Assembly: GCA_900544905.1 (NCBI GenBank)
Contig: UQXF01000092.1
Coordinates: 1-13,016, forward strand
Direction: 5' to 3'
DNA: 13,016 bases
From: an uncultured Clostridium sp.
GTDB taxonomy: Bacteria > Bacillota > Clostridia > Lachnospirales > Lachnospiraceae
Position numbers and translations under genes: made by a program. Below the pieces are notes generated by a model, which did not search any database, was not told the DNA's origin, and saw only the letters and a list, made by a program, of their open reading frames with translations. This document shows, one piece after another, positions 1-6,330 of this stretch; the stretch's first letter is position 1; each line of letters opens with the position of its first letter.

Positions 1-95
1 CAATGTTCATTACCAGTTGTGCTGGATATAATCACTCAGGATTCCGAGAGATTATTATACTAACTCTTTATTTTCAAGGGTTTTGCACAAAAAAG

Positions 96-124
96 GTGAC
101 TACCCCCTAAATAACCAGTATAAT
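96..124 (+). promoter_or_regulatory. Candidate transposase promoter
   Basis: A perfect -10 hexamer TATAAT lies at 119-124. Exactly 17 bases upstream is GTGACT (96-101), a 4 of 6 match to TTGACA that falls inside the candidate left inverted repeat. The transposase start is 46 bases downstream. A -35 box inside a terminal repeat is common in insertion sequences, but the assignment rests on sequence pattern alone. Confidence 0.4.
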
Positions 125-169
125 TGAATCTGCGACAAAACAATTATCCGTATAGAAAGGTAATCACCT

Positions 170-1630
170 ATGGACATTATAATGTATTTGATTCAATTAA
201 TTCAATACCAATATAAGATTATTGGTCAACTTTTAAACTTTATCTGTAGATACATACCTCTTAAACAATGGGTTTTCGATGATTCACACTCTCCAAAGTA
301 CCAAAAGTTCAAGATTGATCAGCTTCCCAAAATCATATCCTATGAACAGGAATGGGATTGGAAGGACCTCATCGGCTACTATGAACAACGTTATCACAAA
401 AACATTAAGCCGGTATTCCATCATGGCGAATGTAATGTTCCTGAAAACTGTCGCTGTTTCTCTTGTAATGCTCCGTTTCAATACCTTATGTGGAACGATG
501 GAAAGAAACAGTCCCAACTACTTTGCAAGGTATGTCAATCTCGATTTAAACCTGCTGCCGAATCCAGATTTTCCAAAACCCATGTTTTAAAATGTCCTCA
601 CTGCAACCACACTCTCGAACATAAGAAAAATCGTAAACACTTCGTTGTACATAAATGTATCAACAAGAAATGTCCTTACTATCTTCACAATCTCAAAAAG
701 GTTGATAAAGGAGACCTGGAATCTAACAAGTATAAATACAAACTCCACTACATCTACCGGGAATTCCAGATAGATTTCTTCAACATGGACTTAAACACTT
801 TACCTAAAAATGCTTCTTCTCTTAAGTTCTCTAAATTTGACCAAAATGTCATGGGATTATGTCTTTCTTACAAAGTAAATCTTGGACTTTCTTTAAGAAA
901 AACTGCCCAGGCTTTAAACGATATCCATGGAATCAAAATCTCCCATCAGCAGGTCGCAAACTATCTAAAAACGGCGGCTGTATGCATCAAACCTTTTACA
1001 GACAACTATTCCTATCAGGTTGGAAATGTCTTTACTGCAGATGAAACATATATAAAAATCCGTGGTGTTAAAGGCTACATTTGGTTCATTATGGATGCTG
1101 CCAAACGTTCTATTATCGGATATCAAATATCGGATAACCGTGGTGTTGGTCCATGTATTCTGTCAATGCGTATGGCATTCAAACATCTAAAAGAACTACC
1201 GGAAAAATTCAAGTTTATCGCAGATGGTTACAGTGCTTATCCTCTTGCAGCCCAACAATTCTTTGTACAGTCAAAAGGCAAAATCAAGTTTGACATCACT
1301 CAGGTTATTGGACTTACCAACGACGATGAAGTATCAAAAGAATTCCGTCCTTATAAGCAGATGATTGAACGTCTCAACCGCACTTATAAAATGTCTTACA
1401 GACCTACTAACGGCTTCGATAACATCGACGGTGCCAACTACGACCTAGCTCTCTGGGTTGCCTACTATAACTTCCTTCGGCCTCACAAACACAATGGTTA
1501 CAAAGCATTAAATGAAGTCGATATGTTAAAAGGTGCAACCAACATGCCGGGCAAATGGCAACTTCTTATCTTCCTCGGTCAACAAGCAATACTTAAAATG
1601 CAACAAGCCGAAGGCTCTAACTGTTCTTAG
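170..1630 (+). CDS. DDE-type transposase with zinc-ribbon N-terminal region
   Basis: Probable transposase catalysing cut-and-paste or cointegrate transposition. The N-terminal third is cysteine-rich: C94/C96/C99 with C119/C122, and C142/C145 with C163/C168, which look like two zinc-binding ribbons for DNA contact. Residues about 238-268 form a helix-turn-helix (LSLRKTAQAL...ISHQQVANYL). The C-terminal half is an integrase-like RNase H fold with the catalytic triad visible as D291 (TADETYIK), D352 (FIADGYSAY) and E400 (KQMIERLNRTYK), followed by the WVAYYNFLRPH motif usual after the glutamate. The DDE part resembles IS6-type transposases, but at 486 residues it is about twice the length of a typical IS6 protein, so I do not assign a family. 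AAAGG lies 9 bases before the ATG. A second in-frame ATG follows at 182. The frame is intact, so the element could be active. Confidence 0.85.
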   Translation: MDIIMYLIQLIQYQYKIIGQLLNFICRYIPLKQWVFDDSHSPKYQKFKIDQLPKIISYEQEWDWKDLIGYYEQRYHKNIKPVFHHGECNVPENCRCFSCNAPFQYLMWNDGKKQSQLLCKVCQSRFKPAAESRFSKTHVLKCPHCNHTLEHKKNRKHFVVHKCINKKCPYYLHNLKKVDKGDLESNKYKYKLHYIYREFQIDFFNMDLNTLPKNASSLKFSKFDQNVMGLCLSYKVNLGLSLRKTAQALNDIHGIKISHQQVANYLKTAAVCIKPFTDNYSYQVGNVFTADETYIKIRGVKGYIWFIMDAAKRSIIGYQISDNRGVGPCILSMRMAFKHLKELPEKFKFIADGYSAYPLAAQQFFVQSKGKIKFDITQVIGLTNDDEVSKEFRPYKQMIERLNRTYKMSYRPTNGFDNIDGANYDLALWVAYYNFLRPHKHNGYKALNEVDMLKGATNMPGKWQLLIFLGQQAILKMQQAEGSNCS

Positions 1631-1759
1631 ATTCTGAGCCAGCGGTAAAAAACAGCCACTGCATAAGCAGCATGCCCTTGATGGCTCATAAAAGAACTGC
1701 TACACTGCTGTAAGAGACGGAGAAAATATAACTGTTCTTGAGTTCTTCGCCGTCGGTAA
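1618..1759 (+). repeat. Imperfect 31-base direct repeat downstream of the transposase
   Basis: Two copies, at 1618-1648 and 1729-1759, both beginning TAACTGTTCTT and ending CGGTAA, with 24 of 31 positions identical. The first overlaps the transposase stop region. Their role is unknown; internal repeats near a transposon end can be transposase binding sites, but that is a guess. Confidence 0.5.
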
Positions 1760-1790
1760 CGATCTTCCAGCAGTTCTTGTTGTGCTGTCA

Positions 1791-1816
1791 AGGGTGGCGT
1801 CACTCCACCACAACCT
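1791..1816. other. Small hairpin near the right end of the element
   Basis: GGTGG (1793-1797) and CCACC (1805-1809) flank a 7-base loop, giving a short perfect stem. No T-run follows on either strand, so it is not a convincing intrinsic terminator. It overlaps the candidate right inverted repeat. Confidence 0.3.
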
Positions 1817-1832
1817 AAAATATCTACAGTTT

Positions 1833-1874
1833 TCAAGGTGCGCAAATGCTTTTTTCTTTGTCACGTTTTTTCAT
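1833..1874 (-). pseudogene. Possible truncated start of an operon partner of the RHH gene
   Basis: An ATG overlaps the stop of the ribbon-helix-helix gene in the classic ATGA arrangement and opens a frame reading MKKRDKEKSICAP before a TGA at 1833-1835. At 13 codons it is too short to be recognised. The frame ends within the sequence where the insertion element may begin, so it could be what is left of a translationally coupled gene cut off by the insertion. It could equally be chance, because the stop falls inside the TTTTCAAGG nonamer shared by both flanks. Confidence 0.2.
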
Positions 1875-2062
1875 ACGTCACTTGACACTATCTTTTTTAC
1901 CAGAGTGGAATATTCCCCTCTTTCTTCCTGATAAGCATCCACTGATGCCAGCCGGTTCAGATACAACAGCAGATATTCCTGTCTTGACATCCCAGCTCGC
2001 TGGGCTTTCTTATCCAGGGTTCTGGCAGTTGACTCTTCTAAATTCCTTATCAAAACATCCAT
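1871..2062 (-). CDS. Small ribbon-helix-helix DNA-binding protein
   Basis: A 63-residue protein with the layout of Arc/CopG/MetJ-type ribbon-helix-helix regulators: a short N-terminal beta strand (MDVLIRNL), helix A (about residues 9-22, STARTLDKKAQRAG), a turn, and helix B (about 26-39, SRQEYLLLYLNRLA). Such proteins bind DNA as dimers and serve as antitoxins, plasmid copy or transfer regulators, or relaxosome accessories. I chose the ATG at 2062 because GGAGG sits 6 bases upstream (2069-2073); the frame runs further upstream, but that part does not look like family sequence. The stop overlaps a downstream ATG (ATGA at 1871-1874), which suggests an operon that once continued. It lies between the transposase element and the winged-helix gene, so it probably belongs to a plasmid or integrative-element remnant. 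The specific role is unknown. Confidence 0.75.
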   Translation of the reverse strand: MDVLIRNLEESTARTLDKKAQRAGMSRQEYLLLYLNRLASVDAYQEERGEYSTLVKKIVSSDV

Positions 2063-2148
2063 GTCCTTCCTCCTTTTCCAATTTACATACAAAAAAAGAG
2101 AACACTGCTGTCCTCTTCTTCCATTTCCCATATTCTATTATTTACACA

Positions 2149-2206
2149 TACCTGTACTTTTCCCATAACCTGTATATTATATATACTACTTTCCCTGTAT
2201 ATAATA
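2149..2206. repeat. Iteron-like or operator-like repeats upstream of the RHH gene
   Basis: An AT-rich stretch with several repeats. CCTGTA occurs three times in the same orientation (2151-2156, 2169-2174, 2194-2199). TACTTTTCCC (2155-2164) recurs as TACTTTCCC (2187-2195). A perfect inverted repeat, GTATAT-TAT-ATATAC, occupies 2172-2186. The block sits 87 bases and more upstream of the ribbon-helix-helix start and just past the winged-helix stop. Autoregulatory operators of such small regulators and replication iterons can both look like this; the sequence does not decide between them. Confidence 0.45.
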
Positions 2207-2260
2207 TTTTTTTCTTTCTGGTTATAGTATAGATAGGGTGCAATTTTTGATTAAAATGAT

Positions 2261-3067
2261 TTATAGCCGCAATATAATTCTGACCTTCTTAAGGAATTTC
2301 CGCATCCAGTCCCTGCATGGCATGCATGCTTTAAACAGTTTTTTCCATGCAACAATCCTTGGGGATTTTTGTTTTACCACTGCTTTTTGTGGAATCTGCA
2401 CAAAGACCTGGGTGTCACAATCTGCGGATGCTTCTTCCTGAACCTGTATCTCATTCGTCAATTTAACCAACAGCAGTTTTCTGCCCGAAATGCCTGCCAA
2501 ACGCACCCTTATCAGCTTCCTGGCCTGCAGCTTCTTCAATAATTTTACAAATGTTGCCTGCCCCACTCCGATTGCATTCATATATGTATCAGGAACATCA
2601 TAAACCAGACCCTTTTTGTCTGCTCTGTGAAGAAGATAGATTAAAAGCAGCTTCTCCCTGCCAGACAGAGACATATTATATATCCTAAGGATTTCTGTAG
2701 CCTTGTTTATTCCTCCCTGGTTTTCTTCCACCTGGACGCCATCCTCTTTCATTTCATTCCCGGTATTCTCAATGCTGTTGAAACAACCAGCTATCATTTC
2801 CTTTTCCGCATCCGAATACCTCTGTGTTCCATGAACATCTTCTGTCACTCCCAGGTTAAATACATACTGGTTGGTAAGCTGCTGGTGGTTATACCAGCGG
2901 TCTTTCCGGATGATATAACCTGCTTTTTCCAGCTTGCGCATGTTGTACTGAACTGTACGTCTGCATACACCAAGCGCTGAAGCTATCGTTTCCACTGCCG
3001 GGAAACACTGCTCCTTGTTGGACTTATGTACAAGATACTGCAGCAATGCAACTGTTCCCTTTTTCAA
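2261..3067 (-). CDS. Two-winged-helix DNA-binding protein, plasmid/ICE type
   Basis: A 268-residue protein with two helix-turn-helix regions. The first (about residues 21-56) has the GntR/replication-initiator-like pattern FPAVETIASALGVCRRTVQ...LEKAGYI. The second (about 132-195) repeats the theme around IGVGQATFVKLLKKLQARKLI. The C-terminus is very basic. Proteins of this layout occur on clostridial plasmids and integrative elements, as replication or transcription regulators. The only in-frame start after an upstream stop (3116-3118) is this TTG, and no good ribosome site precedes it. The 16 codons above the TTG (FETKYDLLNVAYKDFN) read like genuine family N-terminus, so the native start may be lost or altered. 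It lies 77 bases downstream of the tRNA-Leu gene with no clear terminator between, so readthrough from the tRNA promoter is possible. DNA binding is well supported; the biological role is not. Confidence 0.65.
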   Translation of the reverse strand: MKKGTVALLQYLVHKSNKEQCFPAVETIASALGVCRRTVQYNMRKLEKAGYIIRKDRWYNHQQLTNQYVFNLGVTEDVHGTQRYSDAEKEMIAGCFNSIENTGNEMKEDGVQVEENQGGINKATEILRIYNMSLSGREKLLLIYLLHRADKKGLVYDVPDTYMNAIGVGQATFVKLLKKLQARKLIRVRLAGISGRKLLLVKLTNEIQVQEEASADCDTQVFVQIPQKAVVKQKSPRIVAWKKLFKACMPCRDWMRKFLKKVRIILRL

Positions 3068-3144
3068 ATTGAAATCTTTATACGCTACATTTAATAAATC
3101 ATATTTTGTTTCAAATCAAGAATTCCGACATATCTTTAACATAC

Positions 3145-3228
3145 TGCCGATGACGGGAGTCGAACCCGTACGATGTCACCACCGCCAGATTTTGAGTCTG
3201 GTGCGTCTGCCAATTCCGCCACATCGGC
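3145..3228 (-). tRNA. tRNA-Leu (anticodon CAA)
   Basis: The minus strand folds as a class II tRNA of 84 bases. The acceptor stem GCCGATG pairs with CATCGGC, followed by discriminator A. The D arm contains GGAATTGGCAGA. The anticodon stem CCAGA/TCTGG encloses the loop CTCAAAA, giving anticodon CAA, which reads UUG. A long variable arm is typical of leucine tRNAs, and the T arm contains GGTTCGACTCC. CCA is not encoded and must be added after transcription. tRNA genes are common integration sites and accessory DNA lies on the 3' side, but I found no second copy of the tRNA 3' end in the window. Confidence 0.96.
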
Positions 3229-3249
3229 ATGTTGAAACCAACGAAAATG

Positions 3250-3278
3250 ATTATATAGTGTCACGGGCAGTTTGTCAA
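3250..3278 (-). promoter_or_regulatory. Consensus promoter for tRNA-Leu
   Basis: On the minus strand, TTGACA (3273-3278) and TATAAT (3250-3255) are separated by exactly 17 bases, a perfect match to the housekeeping sigma consensus. The expected start is near 3243, about 15 bases before the mature tRNA. Confidence 0.9.
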
Positions 3279-3304
3279 GCCCAAAAATATGAATCTGACT
3301 GCCC
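3265..3304. other. 7-base inverted repeat between the sortase stop and the tRNA promoter
   Basis: GGGCAGT (3265-3271) and ACTGCCC (3298-3304) are perfect inverted copies 26 bases apart. One arm lies in the spacer of the tRNA promoter and the other directly follows the sortase stop codon. It could form the 3' hairpin of the sortase message, but no T-run follows, so an intrinsic terminator is not demonstrated. Confidence 0.35.
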
Positions 3305-3306
3305 AT

Positions 3307-4107
3307 TTATTGTATCTTCCTTGCAATAACTGCAAAGCGCCCATCCTCTACATGATATGCACAGGTAGACAACGTAATTAGATTATCTCCATACTTTACT
3401 TCTACCCCGGTATCAATCACCGACATCTTTTTTACATTCTCCACAAAATCCAAAAACTCTTCTTCACTGCCGGCATTGACAAATTCATAATACTTAAATG
3501 CAGCAGACTCCTCTGGCAGAATCTGCCCATAAAAGGCTGCCACCACCTCATAGACACCATCCCCATAGATTGTATCAAAACGAAAGGTCTTATGACTGTT
3601 ATAGAACTCCCTATCCTCATATTGCAAAATATCATGAAACATCTTTCCCGAATTCATGTTATGTCCGTAAACAATCAGATTATCCGTTGGATTCTCGATT
3701 TCACAGTTGGCGTCCACAAAAGGAAGACCTGCGGCAGAATACTGTTTGTCATAATCCCGGTGAATATAATACTCTCCATTTTCCCCGTCCTCCGGAGTAT
3801 ACATAACGGGATAATCTACATTTGTATCCTCGATTGTGAGCCATCCGATAAAATCATGGTTCTCCCGGTACAACTGTTCAAACTTCTTCTGTATTATTTT
3901 CCCATCCACTTCAACCATTTCCGGTTTGTCATTTGCAGCTGCATTTTTATCTCCGGTATCCTCATCTGCGATTTTATCCCGCAGTCCCTCCACTGCGCTC
4001 TCACTTTTACTGCTGTTGTAATAATAATACGCCAGATAACCACCACAGCCTAATGCCGCCAGCAGACAGAACACCATCAGTATATTTATTATCCTTTTTT
4101 TCTTCAT
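3307..4107 (-). CDS. srtB: Class B sortase (membrane-anchored cysteine transpeptidase)
   Basis: Cleaves a sorting signal on secreted proteins and links them to peptidoglycan or to other pilin-like subunits outside the membrane. The 266-residue protein begins with a basic stretch and one membrane segment (about residues 6-28), then a charged linker, then the sortase barrel. The catalytic triad is visible: H149 in VYGHNM, C249 in TLSTCAYH and R257 in DGRFAVIARK; the TLSTC context and overall length fit class B. I chose the ATG at 4107 because GAGGG stands about 8 bases upstream and it puts the membrane segment at the N-terminus; the frame extends to 4164 without a comparable site. No sorting-signal substrate gene lies in the window, so it may be a housekeeping enzyme with unlinked substrates. 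It follows the NUDIX terminator and so probably has its own promoter, which I could not identify. Confidence 0.9.
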   Translation of the reverse strand: MKKKRIINILMVFCLLAALGCGGYLAYYYYNSSKSESAVEGLRDKIADEDTGDKNAAANDKPEMVEVDGKIIQKKFEQLYRENHDFIGWLTIEDTNVDYPVMYTPEDGENGEYYIHRDYDKQYSAAGLPFVDANCEIENPTDNLIVYGHNMNSGKMFHDILQYEDREFYNSHKTFRFDTIYGDGVYEVVAAFYGQILPEESAAFKYYEFVNAGSEEEFLDFVENVKKMSVIDTGVEVKYGDNLITLSTCAYHVEDGRFAVIARKIQ

Positions 4108-4181
4108 AACGGATACCCTCTCCCTGAAAAATGCGTTTTGCAAAATTTGCTTTCTCATAAACACTGTTATCCAATGTATAT

Positions 4182-4215
4182 AAAAAGAAGCCAGAATCCT
4201 TCCCAGCTTCTTTTT
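4182..4215 (-). terminator. Intrinsic terminator after the NUDIX gene
   Basis: AAAAAGAAGC (4182-4191) pairs with GCTTCTTTTT (4206-4215) across a 14-base loop. Read on the minus strand the stem ends in a T-run directly after the NUDIX stop at 4223. The A-run and T-run on opposite arms would also let it act on the plus strand. Confidence 0.75.
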
Positions 4216-4222
4216 CTTTTCC

Positions 4223-4675
4223 CTAAAAATACTTTTTTGAGCCCCACAGATTACTCTGTTTCAAATCCTGATACTCACCATAGGCCTGCTCTAATATCTG
4301 TTTCTCATTGGGAAACTTCAATAAATGATATGCCTCATGGTACTTGTAGTATCCGGAATCCATAAAGTACTCTTCCCGTTGAGGTTTGCTGTAATAGCTG
4401 TCAGCCATCATCAGATACCAATGTACATCTTTATTCACTACGTCATATGCGGTATTAAAAGTATAATTACTTTTATTCACATACTTGATAACCTGTGCGC
4501 TTACTCCTGTTTCCTCTCTGACTTCACGAAGCGCCGTTTCCTTGTACTCTTCACCTTCTTCTACCGTACCCTTCGGCAGAACCCAGCCTTCATACTTGTT
4601 CTTATAGTTCTTATAAAGTAACAACACCTTACCTCTGAAGATTACCACACCGCCACAGCTTACTGCTTCTATCAT
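4223..4675 (-). CDS. NUDIX hydrolase
   Basis: Hydrolyses a nucleoside diphosphate linked to another moiety, using Mg2+; the substrate cannot be read from sequence. The Nudix box is complete at residues 36-58: G36, E42, then R50-E51-V52, E54-E55 and G57-V58, matching GX5EX7REUXEEXGU with no missing residue. The preceding WVLPKG motif resembles the diadenosine-polyphosphate and MutT-like branches. At 150 residues it is a single-domain enzyme. The ATG at 4675 is preceded by GGAGG with a 7-base spacer, better than the upstream in-frame start at 4729. It is flanked by its own promoter and terminator, so it looks monocistronic and only physically next to the cell-wall genes. Confidence 0.92.
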   Translation of the reverse strand: MIEAVSCGGVVIFRGKVLLLYKNYKNKYEGWVLPKGTVEEGEEYKETALREVREETGVSAQVIKYVNKSNYTFNTAYDVVNKDVHWYLMMADSYYSKPQREEYFMDSGYYKYHEAYHLLKFPNEKQILEQAYGEYQDLKQSNLWGSKKYF

Positions 4676-4693
4676 AGCTGTTCCTCCTATACT

Positions 4694-4739
4694 GTAAAGA
4701 CCTGTTTGTAAATATGGCTTTACGAACACATGGTGTGTT
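4694..4739 (-). other. Two short inverted repeats in the NUDIX leader
   Basis: AACACA-TGG-TGTGTT (4725-4739) is a perfect 6-base inverted repeat just after the predicted transcription start. GTAAAG (4694-4699) and CTTTAC (4718-4723) form a second, wider pair. They could be a repressor operator or leader hairpins; neither is shown. Confidence 0.3.
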
Positions 4740-4753
4740 GCCTAATTAAACCA

Positions 4754-4782
4754 AGTATAGCAATTTATGAATAAAAACGCAA
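4754..4782 (-). promoter_or_regulatory. Promoter of the NUDIX gene
   Basis: On the minus strand, TTGCGT (4777-4782) and TATACT (4754-4759) are separated by 17 bases, and TGC directly before TATACT makes an extended -10. This predicts a start near 4747 and a leader of about 70 bases. Confidence 0.75.
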
Positions 4783-4797
4783 GGTAAATCTAAATAT

Positions 4798-6330
4798 TTA
4801 TTTATAGTACTGGTCAAAAATACTTCTGGCTATGGCGCTTGCCTTGATGCCGTTTACATCAGACTCCTCCACGATAATGCTGACTACTACATCCGGGTCT
4901 TCCACATTGCTGTATCCCACAAACCAGGAGTAATCATGCGCACCATTTGCATATTCCGCTGTTCCGGTCTTCCCTGCCGCCTCGTAGGATGCTCCTGCAA
5001 AATAGCTTGCTGCTGTTCCCTCTGTTACAACCTTTCTAAGATATGGGGTCAATGCCTCCACCTCTTCCGCTGTCATTAACGTATCATAGGAGTCCGGAGA
5101 AAATTTCTTTATGCGGGTTCCCTTATAATTCTCAATGCTGTCAATAAAATATGGTTTCATCATCAGTCCGCCGTTGGCAATTGTGGACATAATCATGGCG
5201 TTATGAAGTGGTGTTATCAGAGTGTCACCCTGTCCAAATGCGGTCTGGGGAATATATCCCTTATCCGATTTGCTGTCCAGATAAAAACGGCTTGTGGCAC
5301 TGGCATCTGTATACGGAAGAGACTTATTAAATAAAAAGCTTTCCAATGTATCCCGCCATTTATTCACATTCAAGCCAATGCCAATATCTGCATAGGCCTG
5401 ATTACAGGAATTGGCAAGTGCCTGTGACAAATCCTGCTCCCCATGAATTTTTCTTCCGAAACAATGTACGGATACCCCATTGAATATTTCCTCTTCAGAG
5501 GAACAATTATAGGTATAGTCCTCATATTTCCGGGGATTCTGCCTCATATAGGCTAAGGTTGTCAAAACCTTAAAGGTAGAGCCCGGGGGATATAATCCCT
5601 GGGTTGCGCGGTTTAACAATACGGAGCTGTCCGAATCCTCCCGGTTTGCCTCTGCCCACACTTCATCAATATGATTGGGGTTAAAGTCCGGCTTGGAAAC
5701 CATAGCCAGAATTTTGCCGGTATCCGGCTCCATAACCACCACCGCACCATCTGCACTGCCAAGAGCTTCATAAGCTGTCTTTTGCAAATCATAATTTAAG
5801 GTGGAGACAATGGTATCTCCCTCGTTCTTCTCCTCCCGGAGCGTATTAATAAAGCGCTCCAGCACATTTGCATGGCTGTCAGACAGATAATAATTGCCAA
5901 CAAGCTCAATGCCTGCCTTGGTATACTCGGAATATCCCACTACATGGGCAAACAGATTATCATATGGATAATATCGTGTTTCCCCATCATTGGTGGCTAC
6001 GATTTTGCCATCACTGGTTACAATATCCCCACGGATTACATCTGCCGCATATTTGTCCAGTCTGGAATTGGCGGCATTGGCAATCACCTCATCCTTTTCC
6101 ACAATCATAAACCGTAAAATGTACGCCATTAATCCGATTATTAAAAACGCAGACAAATACGTAATACCAAGTATCGGACGGTTTAATTTCTCATTAATCT
6201 TATCAATTTTTTCTTCTTTTTCCAGAAACGCCTGTTGGTCGGGTGTCAGCAGCTTACGGTCAATTTCCCTTTTTTTATGCTTTTTTTGTTTCCCTGGCGT
6301 TTTGTTCAATTTTTCTTCTTTCTTCTTCAA
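4798..6330 (-). CDS. Class B penicillin-binding protein (peptidoglycan transpeptidase)
   Basis: Crosslinks peptidoglycan stem peptides outside the membrane, probably paired with the SEDS polymerase encoded just upstream. Numbering from the start used here, a very basic Lys-rich cytoplasmic tail is followed by one membrane segment (about 53-75), a short dimerisation region and the transpeptidase domain. The penicillin-binding motifs are S251-TFK254 (PPGSTFK), S308-CN310 and K454-TG456 (AGKTGTAEY). There are no PASTA repeats. The start is uncertain. The longest version begins with TTG at 6354 and overlaps ftsW by 80 bases; I prefer the TTG at 6330 (56-base overlap), which has AAAGAGG 9 bases upstream. 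Related proteins include PbpA, SpoVD and PBP2; without a search I do not choose among elongation, division and sporulation roles. Confidence 0.88.
   Translation of the reverse strand: MKKKEEKLNKTPGKQKKHKKREIDRKLLTPDQQAFLEKEEKIDKINEKLNRPILGITYLSAFLIIGLMAYILRFMIVEKDEVIANAANSRLDKYAADVIRGDIVTSDGKIVATNDGETRYYPYDNLFAHVVGYSEYTKAGIELVGNYYLSDSHANVLERFINTLREEKNEGDTIVSTLNYDLQKTAYEALGSADGAVVVMEPDTGKILAMVSKPDFNPNHIDEVWAEANREDSDSSVLLNRATQGLYPPGSTFKVLTTLAYMRQNPRKYEDYTYNCSSEEEIFNGVSVHCFGRKIHGEQDLSQALANSCNQAYADIGIGLNVNKWRDTLESFLFNKSLPYTDASATSRFYLDSKSDKGYIPQTAFGQGDTLITPLHNAMIMSTIANGGLMMKPYFIDSIENYKGTRIKKFSPDSYDTLMTAEEVEALTPYLRKVVTEGTAASYFAGASYEAAGKTGTAEYANGAHDYSWFVGYSNVEDPDVVVSIIVEESDVNGIKASAIARSIFDQYYK

Larger units (their letters stand above)
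95..1804 (+). mobile_element. Insertion sequence-like element, boundaries uncertain
   Basis: A DDE transposase gene with noncoding flanks of about 75 and 175 bases. A candidate imperfect terminal inverted repeat is GGTGACTACCCCCT at 95-108, against AGGGTGGCGTCAC at 1791-1803, whose reverse complement reads GTGACGCCACCCT (about 10 of 13 matching). The nonamer TTTTCAAGG also occurs in the same orientation outside this pair, at 71-79 and 1830-1838, but no matching inverted ends begin directly inside it, so it may be a chance match rather than a target duplication. The right flank (1631-1790) has no convincing gene and carries an imperfect 31-base direct repeat. The ends are inferred; only the transposase is certain. 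Confidence 0.45.

Noticed and set aside
1627..1845. Minus-strand 72-codon open frame in the tail of the insertion element
   Set aside because: Composition is low-complexity and arginine-rich, there is no ribosome site, and it lies across the repeats and candidate inverted end, so it is probably noncoding.
3145..3228. tRNA-Leu as the attachment site of an integrated element covering 1-3140
   Set aside because: Accessory genes lie on its 3' side, but no second copy of the tRNA 3' end and no integrase gene are visible in the window. It stays possible only if the other end is outside.
3592..4053. Plus-strand 153-codon open frame opposite the sortase gene
   Set aside because: The sortase on the other strand has intact catalytic motifs and a good ribosome site; this frame has no recognisable domain.
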